Below are positions 38,026 through 45,585 of a stretch of 64,000 nt of DNA, piece by piece; positions within the stretch are counted from its first letter, which is position 1, and each line of letters begins with the position of its first letter. The translations under genes were made by a program, and so were the position numbers. Location: NCBI GenBank assembly GCA_039029735.1, contig JBCCFL010000015.1:1-64000 (forward strand), in the 5' to 3' direction. Source of the DNA: CADEDH01 sp039029735 (lineage in GTDB: Bacteria; Actinomycetota; Acidimicrobiia; Acidimicrobiales; SZUA-35). Under the pieces are notes generated by a model, which was not told the DNA's origin, searched no databases, and saw nothing but the letters and a program-made list of their open reading frames with translations.

Positions 38026-40266
38026 TCAGCCCCACTGGATCGTGTTGAACTGCTGGGCCGGGCTGTTGGTGCACGGCTCCGGCCGAATGTTGGCGCCGTT
38101 GCCATCGGAGCCGTCGGCCACCGTGACGCACATGCCGGAGCTCGCCACTCGCAGCTGCAACCCATCCCAGGTGAAGATCTGGTTCGAGCCAGCGTGGCAC
38201 GACCACTGGTAGAAGTTGCCGTCCCACTCGTCGAGACACATCCCTGAGTGGGCCAACTGCAGGGTGAACCCGTCGTGGTGGGCGGTGGCAACGAAGATCT
38301 GATTCTCGGCGATGTGGCCGACGCATTGCCACTGCAGCACGTTGCCGGCGTTCTCCATCGACCACGGCTGGTCGAGGCACTTGCCCGACCCGACGTTCAC
38401 CAGCGAGAACGCCGTGGTGGGATTGGCGGGCGTTGGTTCCATCGGCTCGGCCGGAGGTTCGACCGGCTCCGGGGCGGGAGGTGGGGCCGGTGCTGGCGGT
38501 GGGGCCGGTGGGGCTTCCTCCGACGCTGTCACCTCAGGAGCTGCCGGCTTCGCCGGCTCCGACTCGGCGTACTCCGCCGGAGCCTCGGCTGCCGGAGCCT
38601 CGGCTGCCGGGGGCTCGACCGGTGGAGCAGCAGGCACCTCAGCAGCCGGGGCCTGCGCGGCAGGAGCGGCGGCCGCTGGTACCTCTGGGGCGCTGTCCTG
38701 GGGAATCTCCGCTGCCGGCTTCTCAGGCTCCGGCGCCACAGCGACGGACGGGGCCTCCGCCTCCGGCAGTGCCGGAGTGGAACCTCCGGTGTTGAAGCGC
38801 TGGTTCGCCGTATTGGCGCACGGCTCCATGGTGAGCATGCCGCCACCCCACCGGGTTGCGCCCTCGGGCACCGTCACGCAGTTGCCGCTGTGCACGTTCT
38901 GCAGCTGATCACCGTTCCACTGGAAGACCGTGGCCGGCGAGTCGGCGCAGCTGAACAGGTGAGCCACGTCCCAGGTGTCCAGACAAACCTGGCCGTCCTG
39001 ATGGGCCGAGAACCTGACCTTGATCGTGCCGTCGTCTCGCTCGTCGACGGTGATCTGCTGCTCGGCCGACCCATTGCAGGGATAGGCGCCGATGCGGTTC
39101 TGGTTGGGCTTGTAGGCCGCGTCGACACACAGACCGCTGTTCCCGAACTCCATGTCGTTCGGGAAGTCCTGGGCGATCGTGGCGGCACCCATGTCGTAGC
39201 TGCAGTTCGCCGGTAGACCCCAGTCGTCGACGGCCTGCTGGGCGTAGGTGTTGCCGGTGGCGTCGTTGACGGCCGCGGCCCAGTCACACATGGCCGACAC
39301 GTTGTCGGGGTACTTGAAGTTGTCCGGGTACTGGCCGAGGTTGGCAAAAACCTCCGCCAGCGCCAGGTATCCATCGTTGATGGCGATGTTCAACAGGATC
39401 GTGGCCTGGGGCGGATAGATGTAGTCGCCGTCGGGGTACTGGTCGTAGAAGTAGCGCTGTTCGCGTTCAACGAACTGATCGGTCCACTGACGGTCGAGGG
39501 CCACCCACTTGTCGAGGCCGGCGGCGATGCCACCGGGAACACCCTGTTCGAGACCGGCCGTGCCGCCGATCTCGTAGAAGGTGAGAGCAGCGGTGAGGTG
39601 CGGGAGGTTGTAGTTCTCCCGGGGCCAGGTGGCCGAGAGATCCCACGTCTCGTCACGCCCGCCGCGAGACATCTCGTAGAACAGGATCCAGTGGTGCTCG
39701 AAGTTGTCGGGCTCGGCCACCATCTTGTCGATGATCCCCACCCCCTCGGCCTGCGCCTTGTTGCCACAGCCGGCGCCGCAGGAGTCGGGCGGCGTGCCGA
39801 TGACTTTCACTCGACCGAAGTTCGGGTCGTTACCGCGATACCGCCCTTCGAAGTCCTCGTCGTCGCCCACGAGGGTGCGGAGGATGTCGTCGGTTACGGC
39901 GTACCAGGCGAGCCACTGATTGGCCATCTCCTGTGTGACCATCCCTGGCGGGGTGTAGAGCACGAGATCGCCATAGGTCCAGGCGTCGTACTGCAGGGTG
40001 CCGACGCTGAAGGTGTTGTACGGCTTCACGCCGTGATAGGTGGCCTGCACGGGTGGGATGTTGTTCGGAATGCCCTCGGCCCGCACGTTGGTGGCTCCGA
40101 GTGCGCCGGCGAAGAGGATCACCACCAGGATCGAGACTGCGGCGATGAGCTGACCGGCCCGACCGCCCCTGCCCGTTCGGTGCGAAGAGCGATTGCCAGC
40201 GTCGCCGTCTTCCCACCACTGGTCTGACTCCGACCAGCCTGAATCCTGGTCGTTCCACCTCGACAC
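38026..40266 (-). CDS. membrane-anchored protein with two ricin-type lectin domains
   Basis: A 746-residue surface protein. Residues 1-36 are cytoplasmic and Trp/Asp-rich, a transmembrane helix follows at about 37-58 (GQLIAAVSILVVILFAGALGA), then an external domain of about 300 residues that I do not recognise (TLQYDAWTYGDLVLYTPPGMV, FEHHWILFYEMSRGG, SCGAGCGNKAQAEG). Two ricin B-type beta-trefoils follow, at roughly 365-495 and 619-746, with repeated CLD and QxF/QxW elements, separated by a Pro/Ala/Glu-rich linker (496-618). It probably binds or processes extracellular glycans. GTG start at 40266 is chosen for AAGGAG 9 bases upstream. Confidence 0.82.
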   Translation of the reverse strand: MSRWNDQDSGWSESDQWWEDGDAGNRSSHRTGRGGRAGQLIAAVSILVVILFAGALGATNVRAEGIPNNIPPVQATYHGVKPYNTFSVGTLQYDAWTYGDLVLYTPPGMVTQEMANQWLAWYAVTDDILRTLVGDDEDFEGRYRGNDPNFGRVKVIGTPPDSCGAGCGNKAQAEGVGIIDKMVAEPDNFEHHWILFYEMSRGGRDETWDLSATWPRENYNLPHLTAALTFYEIGGTAGLEQGVPGGIAAGLDKWVALDRQWTDQFVEREQRYFYDQYPDGDYIYPPQATILLNIAINDGYLALAEVFANLGQYPDNFKYPDNVSAMCDWAAAVNDATGNTYAQQAVDDWGLPANCSYDMGAATIAQDFPNDMEFGNSGLCVDAAYKPNQNRIGAYPCNGSAEQQITVDERDDGTIKVRFSAHQDGQVCLDTWDVAHLFSCADSPATVFQWNGDQLQNVHSGNCVTVPEGATRWGGGMLTMEPCANTANQRFNTGGSTPALPEAEAPSVAVAPEPEKPAAEIPQDSAPEVPAAAAPAAQAPAAEVPAAPPVEPPAAEAPAAEAPAEYAESEPAKPAAPEVTASEEAPPAPPPAPAPPPAPEPVEPPAEPMEPTPANPTTAFSLVNVGSGKCLDQPWSMENAGNVLQWQCVGHIAENQIFVATAHHDGFTLQLAHSGMCLDEWDGNFYQWSCHAGSNQIFTWDGLQLRVASSGMCVTVADGSDGNGANIRPEPCTNSPAQQFNTIQWG

Positions 40267-40389
40267 GATGTCGTTCTCCTTGTACGCCTGCCTGAGGACG
40301 CCGCGCCCCAGACAGGCGTCCACAACGTTCAGGCGCGAGAACGACCGGTTTTGTGAGTATCCAATCTGACTCTCGGACAGCGACCGGAG

Positions 40390-41223
40390 TCAGCCTGCAG
40401 GGGTGCGCACCGGGGTCAGAGTCTGGTCGGCCTCGTCCACCTCGAGTGCGCCGGTCATGATGGCCACCGCATCGTTCATGGTGTGGGTCTGCGGGGTGAT
40501 CACCGCCGCCCGACGGCCCAGGCGTTGCACGTGGATCCGGTCGGCCAACTCGAACACCTGAGGCATGTTGTGCGAGATCAGGATCACCGGCATCCCGCGG
40601 GTGCGGAGATCGTCGATCAGCTGCAGCACACGGGCCGATTCGCGCACACCGAGAGCCGCGGTCGGCTCGTCGAGAATGATCACCTTCGAGCCGAACGCGG
40701 CGGCCCGAGCCACCGCAACGGCCTGACGCTGACCACCCGAGAGCGTCTCCACGGCCTGGGCGATGTTCTGAACCGTGCCGATGCCCAGATCCTGGAGGTG
40801 CTGACGGGCCTCGGCTCGCATCCGCTTCTTGTCGAGCGTGCGGAACAAGGTGCCGACGAGCCCCTCCTTGCGGATCTCACGGCCGAGGTAGAGGTTCGAT
40901 GCGATGTCCAGGGCCGGCGCAACGGCGAGGGTCTGGAACACGGTCTCGATCCCGGCCTCACGAGCCTCGTGGGTACTGCGGAACTCCACGGGCTGGCCAG
41001 CCACCGTCATCGCGCCACTGTCGGGCACGTGGGCGCCCGAGAAGCACTTGATCAGCGTTGACTTCCCGGCGCCGTTGTCGCCGATCACGGCGAGCACCTC
41101 GCCCGGATAGAGATCGATGTCGGCGCCGTTCAGGCCAACCACACGACCGAAGGTCTTGACCAGATCGCGGCCGCTGAGGATCGGCTCGAGCGAGTCGGTG
41201 AGGTCGGTGTTGTCGTCGCTCAT
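40390..41223 (-). CDS. sugar ABC transporter ATP-binding protein
   Basis: A 277-residue single-domain ATPase of the ribose/fructose-type (CUT2) importers. Walker A is IGDNGAGKST, the Q-loop lies in VFQTLAV, the signature is LSGGQRQAV, Walker B is VIILDEPTAALG and the switch is LISHN. Classic RbsA proteins carry two such domains; one domain, as here, matches the FrcA-like group and implies a homodimer. Its ATG overlaps the permease stop (ATGA). Third gene of the operon with binding protein and permease. Confidence 0.93.
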   Translation of the reverse strand: MSDDNTDLTDSLEPILSGRDLVKTFGRVVGLNGADIDLYPGEVLAVIGDNGAGKSTLIKCFSGAHVPDSGAMTVAGQPVEFRSTHEAREAGIETVFQTLAVAPALDIASNLYLGREIRKEGLVGTLFRTLDKKRMRAEARQHLQDLGIGTVQNIAQAVETLSGGQRQAVAVARAAAFGSKVIILDEPTAALGVRESARVLQLIDDLRTRGMPVILISHNMPQVFELADRIHVQRLGRRAAVITPQTHTMNDAVAIMTGALEVDEADQTLTPVRTPAG

Positions 41224-42272
41224 GCGTCCACCTTCCGGATCCACTGATCGAGCGCCACGGCTGCGATCACGAGCAGGCCAACGGCCAGCACCCGGTACGC
41301 CTGGTCGAGGCCGGCCAGGGCCAGGCCGTTCTCCACGACGACCACGATCATGGCGCCCAGCAGGGTGCCGATCATCGTGCCTCGGCCTCCGAAGAGCGAC
41401 GTGCCTCCGATCACCACGGCAGTGATCGTGTCGAGGTTGATGTTGGGCGCCACGTTCGGGCTGGCGGAACCGACCCGGCCGATCGTGATCCACCCGGCGA
41501 TGCCGATGATGAGACCGGCCACGGCGTAGACGCTGAACAGGATGCGCCGGGTGTTGATGCCCGACAGCTCGGCGGCCTCCGGGTCGTCACCGACGGCGTA
41601 GACGTGGGTGCCCCAGGCCGTGCTGCGCAGGATGTAGGCGAACAGGGCGTAGAGGGCGAGCATGAGCACCACACCGGCCATCACCCGGAACGAGCCAACG
41701 CTGGTGGCCTCGCCCATGGCCTTGAGACCAGCGGGCAGCTCCGGGCCCTGGATGGTGCGAGCCCGGAAGAAGATCAACGCCAGCGCCGTGAACACGCTGA
41801 GGGTGCCGAGGGTGACGATGAAGGGTGGGAGTCGGAACTGGGTGATCAGGTAGCCGTTGAATGCGCCGGCTACCACGGCGATGGCGATGCCGGCGATCAG
41901 GGCCAACCACCACGGGAGGCCGAGCGCGAACTGCACGTTCGACGCTGAGGTCGACACGGCGAGGTTGGCCATCATCATCTGGCCGAACACCATGATCGCC
42001 CCGATGCTGAGGTCGATACCTGCGGTGAGGATGATGAGGGTCTGAGCGATGGCGAGCGTGCCAACGATGACGGCCTGCTGGGTCATCAACGAGAGGTTGC
42101 TGGCCAGGATGAATCGCTCGTTCAAGAACGTGAAGATCACCATCGACACGAGCAGGACGATGAGTGGACTGAGGTAGGGGTATCGGTGCAGGGTCGACTG
42201 GATCCTGGCGATCGCCCGGGTGTCGGTGCCGAACTCGTCGGCGAGATCTGGGGTGGCTGGCGAAGTGGTCAC
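41220..42272 (-). CDS. sugar ABC transporter permease (RbsC/FrcC-like)
   Basis: A 350-residue inner-membrane permease with about ten hydrophobic segments. Family marks are TLIILTAGIDLSIGAIM near residue 90, PPFIVTLGTLSVFTALALI, GINTRRILFSVYAVAG and AVVIGGTSLFGGRGT (the CUT2 coupling region). The GTG at 42272 is preferred over an upstream in-frame ATG because AAGGAG lies 9 bases before it and the extension is non-homologous. Two strong hairpins separate it from the binding-protein gene. Confidence 0.93.
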   Translation of the reverse strand: MTTSPATPDLADEFGTDTRAIARIQSTLHRYPYLSPLIVLLVSMVIFTFLNERFILASNLSLMTQQAVIVGTLAIAQTLIILTAGIDLSIGAIMVFGQMMMANLAVSTSASNVQFALGLPWWLALIAGIAIAVVAGAFNGYLITQFRLPPFIVTLGTLSVFTALALIFFRARTIQGPELPAGLKAMGEATSVGSFRVMAGVVLMLALYALFAYILRSTAWGTHVYAVGDDPEAAELSGINTRRILFSVYAVAGLIIGIAGWITIGRVGSASPNVAPNINLDTITAVVIGGTSLFGGRGTMIGTLLGAMIVVVVENGLALAGLDQAYRVLAVGLLVIAAVALDQWIRKVDA

Positions 42273-42294
42273 CGCATCTTGCTCCTTCTCTGTA

Positions 42295-42312
42295 GCGGGA
42301 CAATCGTCCCGC
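42295..42312 (-). other. intra-operon stem-loop 1
   Basis: GCGGGAC-AATC-GTCCCGC, a perfect 7-bp stem with a 4-base loop, between the binding-protein and permease genes. Such structures commonly stabilise the upstream binding-protein message or attenuate downstream expression. Confidence 0.6.
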
Positions 42313-42321
42313 ACGGAACGC

Positions 42322-42356
42322 CGTAGGGGCAACGGCCGACGGCCGCCGCCCCTACG
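42322..42356 (-). other. intra-operon stem-loop 2
   Basis: CGTAGGGGC (42322-42330) pairs with GCCCCTACG (42348-42356), a perfect 9-bp stem enclosing a GGCC-GAC-GGCC inner hairpin. It lies 36 bases after the binding-protein stop, as expected for a partial terminator in a binding-protein-dependent operon. Confidence 0.65.
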
Positions 42357-42391
42357 TGCGTCACGTGAACGGATGAACGCTCAGGGGAAAA

Positions 42392-43513
42392 TCAGCCCCA
42401 GGCGTTGTCGATGCAGTACTGCGAGGTCTCCTGATCGGCCACGGTCACTTCGTCCATCGGCTCGTCGGTGCAGAGCGCCACGCCGGTGTCGAAGAAGGTG
42501 CCGTCCTCGGAGGTGTTCTCCGGGGCGTCGCCGCCGTTGGCGATCTCGGTGATGGCTTCCACGCCGAGGCTGGCCATGCGCAGCGGGTACTGCTGCGAGG
42601 TGGCCTGGATGCTGCCACCCTGCACGGCCTCGACACCAGCGAGACCACCGTCGACCGACACAACGATCACGTCGTCACCCACGGTCTTGCCGGCAGCCTC
42701 GAGGGCGGCGGCGGCACCGAAGGCGGTGGGCTCGTTGATGGTGTAGACCACGTTGATGTCGGGGTTCTGCGACAGGCAGGTCTCCATGCCGGTCCGGCCG
42801 CCCTCTTCGTTGGCGCCGGTGGCTTCGATGCAGACGATCTCGTAGTCGCCGCCGGCACCGGTGGTGTAGCTGCCGGTCTCGGGCTCGTCGCCGATCACGG
42901 TGAGGTCACCGATGTCGATGCCCATGCCCTTGAGGAAGCCGTTGTCACGGCAGTAGTCAACCGACACGGTGCGGTCGTCGAAGATGATGAGTCGGGCGAT
43001 GACAGCCGTCTCGCCGTCGAGCTTGCCTGCCGCCCACTGACCGATGGCCTCGCCGGCCTTGCAGTTGTCGGTGGCGAAGGTGATGTCGACTGCGTCCGGC
43101 GGATCGGTCGGGGTGTCGAGGGCGATCACGTAGAGGCCGGCGTCGCGAGCGTCCTGGATGGCGCCGTTCACGTTCACCGACATCGGCGTGATCAAGATGC
43201 CGTCGTCTCCCCGAGCGATGGCCTGCTCGATGAGGTCGATCTGACCCTGGTCGTCGCCCTCTTCCTGGCTCGACCCGATGTTGATGCTGATGCCGAGTTC
43301 GTCGGCCTTCTCCCTGGCGCCTTCCTGCATGGCCACGAAGAACGGGTTGGTGGAGTCCTTGGTGATCAGGGCAACGGAGACCTCACTGTTGTCTCCACCT
43401 CCATCACCGTCTCCTCCGTCACCGGAGTCGTCGCCATCGTCACCGCATGCGGCGGCAACCATGACCAGGGCAATGACGACAGCAAAAAGCCGCCAGAGCG
43501 TGCGGTTCTTCAT
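42392..43513 (-). CDS. sugar ABC transporter substrate-binding lipoprotein
   Basis: A 373-residue extracytoplasmic binding protein (periplasmic-binding-protein type 1, CUT2). The signal ends in a lipobox, LVMVAAACGDDGDD, with the Cys as lipidation site, then a Gly/Asp-rich tether. VALITKDSTNPFFVAMQEGAREKADELG is the family opening, and GDDGILITPMSVNVNGAIQDARDAGLYVIALDTP forms the hinge region. Ligand probably a pentose, fructose or similar monosaccharide. The ATG at 43513 (MKNRTLWRLF) has GGGGAGAAAA upstream. First gene of the operon, divergent from a LacI regulator. Confidence 0.93.
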   Translation of the reverse strand: MKNRTLWRLFAVVIALVMVAAACGDDGDDSGDGGDGDGGGDNSEVSVALITKDSTNPFFVAMQEGAREKADELGISINIGSSQEEGDDQGQIDLIEQAIARGDDGILITPMSVNVNGAIQDARDAGLYVIALDTPTDPPDAVDITFATDNCKAGEAIGQWAAGKLDGETAVIARLIIFDDRTVSVDYCRDNGFLKGMGIDIGDLTVIGDEPETGSYTTGAGGDYEIVCIEATGANEEGGRTGMETCLSQNPDINVVYTINEPTAFGAAAALEAAGKTVGDDVIVVSVDGGLAGVEAVQGGSIQATSQQYPLRMASLGVEAITEIANGGDAPENTSEDGTFFDTGVALCTDEPMDEVTVADQETSQYCIDNAWG

Positions 43514-43573
43514 TTTTCTCCCCTTGTTCTGGTTCGTTGTGACCGCAGCAAGGCGAGAACCTTGCCTCGATCT

Positions 43574-43619
43574 GTTGACAACGTTGTCAGACATTAGTCA
43601 CCATGGCGGCGTTGTCAAC
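43574..43619. promoter_or_regulatory. LacI-type operator pair
   Basis: A perfect 14-bp palindrome TGACAACGTTGTCA lies at 43576-43589, within GTTGACAAC (43574-43582); the inverse GTTGTCAAC recurs at 43611-43619, inside the first codons of the LacI gene. The CG-centred dyad is typical of LacI family sites. Position between the divergent regulator and transport operon suggests control of both. Confidence 0.7.
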
Positions 43620-44679
43620 TCCGAAACCTGATTCCCCCCGAGACGCTCGGCCGTCGTCTGGTCGTCGACCCACGATGCGAGACGTGGCCCAACAGGCCGG
43701 CGTGAGCCTGAAGACCGTTTCGCGCGTGGTGAATCACGAGGCGGGAGTCACCCCGGCACTCCAGGAGCAGGTGCAGGCGGCCATCCGCTCGCTCGACTAT
43801 CGCCCCGACGATCGCGCTCGCGCCCTGCGGCGACAGTCGACGGGATCGAGAACGATTGGCTTCGTACCGACCGACGTGGCCAACCCGTTCTTCTCGGGTG
43901 TGTTCCGTGGCCTCGAGGACGAGGCCGCTGAACAGGGCTATCTGGTACTGGCAGGCTCGTCGGACGCCGACCCACGCCGAGAGGAGGCGCTCGTGCGCGC
44001 CTTCGTCGGACGCCGCGTCGAGGGGCTGGTCATCGCCTCGGCCAACCCCGACCTCTCGTACCTCAAGGCCGAACTCGAGCACGGCACACCGGCGGTCTTC
44101 GTCGACCTGGAACCGGCCGAGACGATGGGCGACGTGGTACGGAGCGACCACTACGGCGGGGCGGCCCTGGCAACACGTCATCTGCTGGAATACGGACACC
44201 GTCGGGTGGCCTATCTCGGCGACCGTCAGGCGCTCTTCTCATCCGCTGAGCGACGACGAGCCTTCGTGGACGTGATGTCGGCCCGCGGTCTGGACACGCC
44301 GTGGATCGTGACCGGGCTGACGACCCCGAGCGAGGCGCAGATCGCGGCCGAGCAGATCCTGCGCGCCACAACGCGGCCAACAGCGCTGCTCGCAGCCCAG
44401 AACTACGCCGCGATGGGAGCTGTCCGGGCCCTTCAACGTGCCGGCCTCCAACACGAGATCGCCCTGGTGGGGATCGACGATGCCGACTTCGCCGAGTTGG
44501 TCGATCCCAAGATCAGCGTCGTCCCGCAGGATCCGATCGAGCTGGGCCGCCTCACGGCCCAGTGTCTGTTCTCCCGACTCGCCGCCCCCGACGCTGCGCC
44601 AACCCAACTGATACTGAACACGCGGCTGATCGAACGAGGCTCGGGGGAGATCCCGCCCGACGCCGCTGGCAGGGCCTAG
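43603..44679 (+). CDS. LacI family transcriptional regulator
   Basis: A 358-residue repressor. The N-terminal HTH is TMRDVAQQAGVSLKTVSRVVNHEAGV, preceded by a 20-residue Pro/Arg-rich tail; a later start near 43675 (MRDVAQQ) is possible. The sugar-binding domain reads TIGFVPTDVANPFFSGVFRGLEDEA ... VALVGIDDADFAELVDPKISVVPQDPIELG. It presumably senses the sugar of the divergent ABC importer through the adjacent palindrome, one half of which lies within its own coding start, indicating autoregulation. Confidence 0.93.
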   Translation: MAALSTPKPDSPRDARPSSGRRPTMRDVAQQAGVSLKTVSRVVNHEAGVTPALQEQVQAAIRSLDYRPDDRARALRRQSTGSRTIGFVPTDVANPFFSGVFRGLEDEAAEQGYLVLAGSSDADPRREEALVRAFVGRRVEGLVIASANPDLSYLKAELEHGTPAVFVDLEPAETMGDVVRSDHYGGAALATRHLLEYGHRRVAYLGDRQALFSSAERRRAFVDVMSARGLDTPWIVTGLTTPSEAQIAAEQILRATTRPTALLAAQNYAAMGAVRALQRAGLQHEIALVGIDDADFAELVDPKISVVPQDPIELGRLTAQCLFSRLAAPDAAPTQLILNTRLIERGSGEIPPDAAGRA

Positions 44680-45452
44680 AAGAGTTCCCAGAGCCCGATC
44701 ATCCGGCTCGCCAGCACCACGACCACGACCACGAGCACGGGCTTGATCAGACGTTCGCCGCCGTCGATGGCGAGGTTGGCTCCCACATAGCCTCCGATGC
44801 CGGTTCCGAGCGAAAGCACCGCGGCCGGGAGCCATCGCACCTGCCCGTTGAGGATGAACACCGGCACGGCGATGAGGGTGATCACCAGGATCACCAGGGT
44901 CTTCACGCCGTTGGCGGTCACCAGGTCGAAGCCGGCCCGCGACAACACCAGCAGCAGGATCAGGCCGATCCCGGCCTGGACGGCTCCGCCGTAGATCCCG
45001 ACCCCGAAGAAGGCCAAGTAGGTGACCCACCACGGCCATCGCTGCGGCTCCGCCTCGTCGTCACCCTCGGCTCCCCCATCGGATGCCGACGAGCGATTGG
45101 GCCACACCGACAGCACCAGTAGCGGGATCATGAGCACCCCGAAGATCCGTTCGAAGAGCCGGTCGTCGATCTGGGATGCGACCACCGAACCGATCAACGC
45201 GCCAACCGCCGCTGGGGCGAGCACCGGAAGGGTGCGGGCCCGATCGCCGACGCCTCGGCGGGCATACCCCCACGCTGAGGTGGCGTTCTGGATGAGCACA
45301 GCAACCCGGTTGGTGCCGTTGGCCACGGTGCCGCCGAGGCCCGAGATGGCGAGCAGCGGCACCGTCAAGAGCGAACCTCCGCCCGCCATCGCATTGATGA
45401 TCCCCGCCAGGAATCCCCCAACCCCGATGATCACCGCATCCACAGCCGACAC
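44676..45452 (-). CDS. TauE/SafE family membrane exporter
   Basis: A 258-residue polytopic protein with about eight hydrophobic segments. VIIGVGGFLAGIINAMAGGGSLLTVPLL is the family signature (G-x-x-x-G-x-x-N-x-x-x-G-G-G), repeated in weaker form in the second half (GVGIYGGAVQAGIGLILLLVLS). Members move sulfite, sulfoacetate or other anionic organic compounds; substrate unknown. GTG start at 45452 follows TAGCGT by 8 bases. Its stop overlaps the convergent LacI stop. Confidence 0.9.
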   Translation of the reverse strand: MSAVDAVIIGVGGFLAGIINAMAGGGSLLTVPLLAISGLGGTVANGTNRVAVLIQNATSAWGYARRGVGDRARTLPVLAPAAVGALIGSVVASQIDDRLFERIFGVLMIPLLVLSVWPNRSSASDGGAEGDDEAEPQRWPWWVTYLAFFGVGIYGGAVQAGIGLILLLVLSRAGFDLVTANGVKTLVILVITLIAVPVFILNGQVRWLPAAVLSLGTGIGGYVGANLAIDGGERLIKPVLVVVVVVLASRMIGLWELF

Positions 45453-45460
45453 GGGCGATC

Positions 45461-45466
45461 ACGCTA
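45461..45466 (-). promoter_or_regulatory. -10 hexamer for TauE/SafE gene
   Basis: TAGCGT on the minus strand, 8 bases before the GTG at 45452. Confidence 0.5.
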
Positions 45467-45585
45467 GCGGTGTCATCATGTGGGGGCCGCATACGCCGAT
45501 GGGAACCGGGGCATTCGCTCGGTGACCCATCACCCCACGCGCTGGAGCCCCTCCAGCCGTGCCGAACTGGCGGAAAGGAGCGTCG

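Noticed and set aside
5310..40352. 13-bp motif shared by upstream regions of two secreted-protein genes (5310-5322 and, inverted, 40340-40352)
   Set aside because: A 13-base match between two places in 64 kb is expected by chance, and the orientation relative to the genes differs.
40366..40393. Inverted repeat CTGACTC/GAGTCAG at the end of the CUT2 ATPase gene
   Set aside because: The right arm overlaps the stop codon and the loop is long; too weak to call a terminator.
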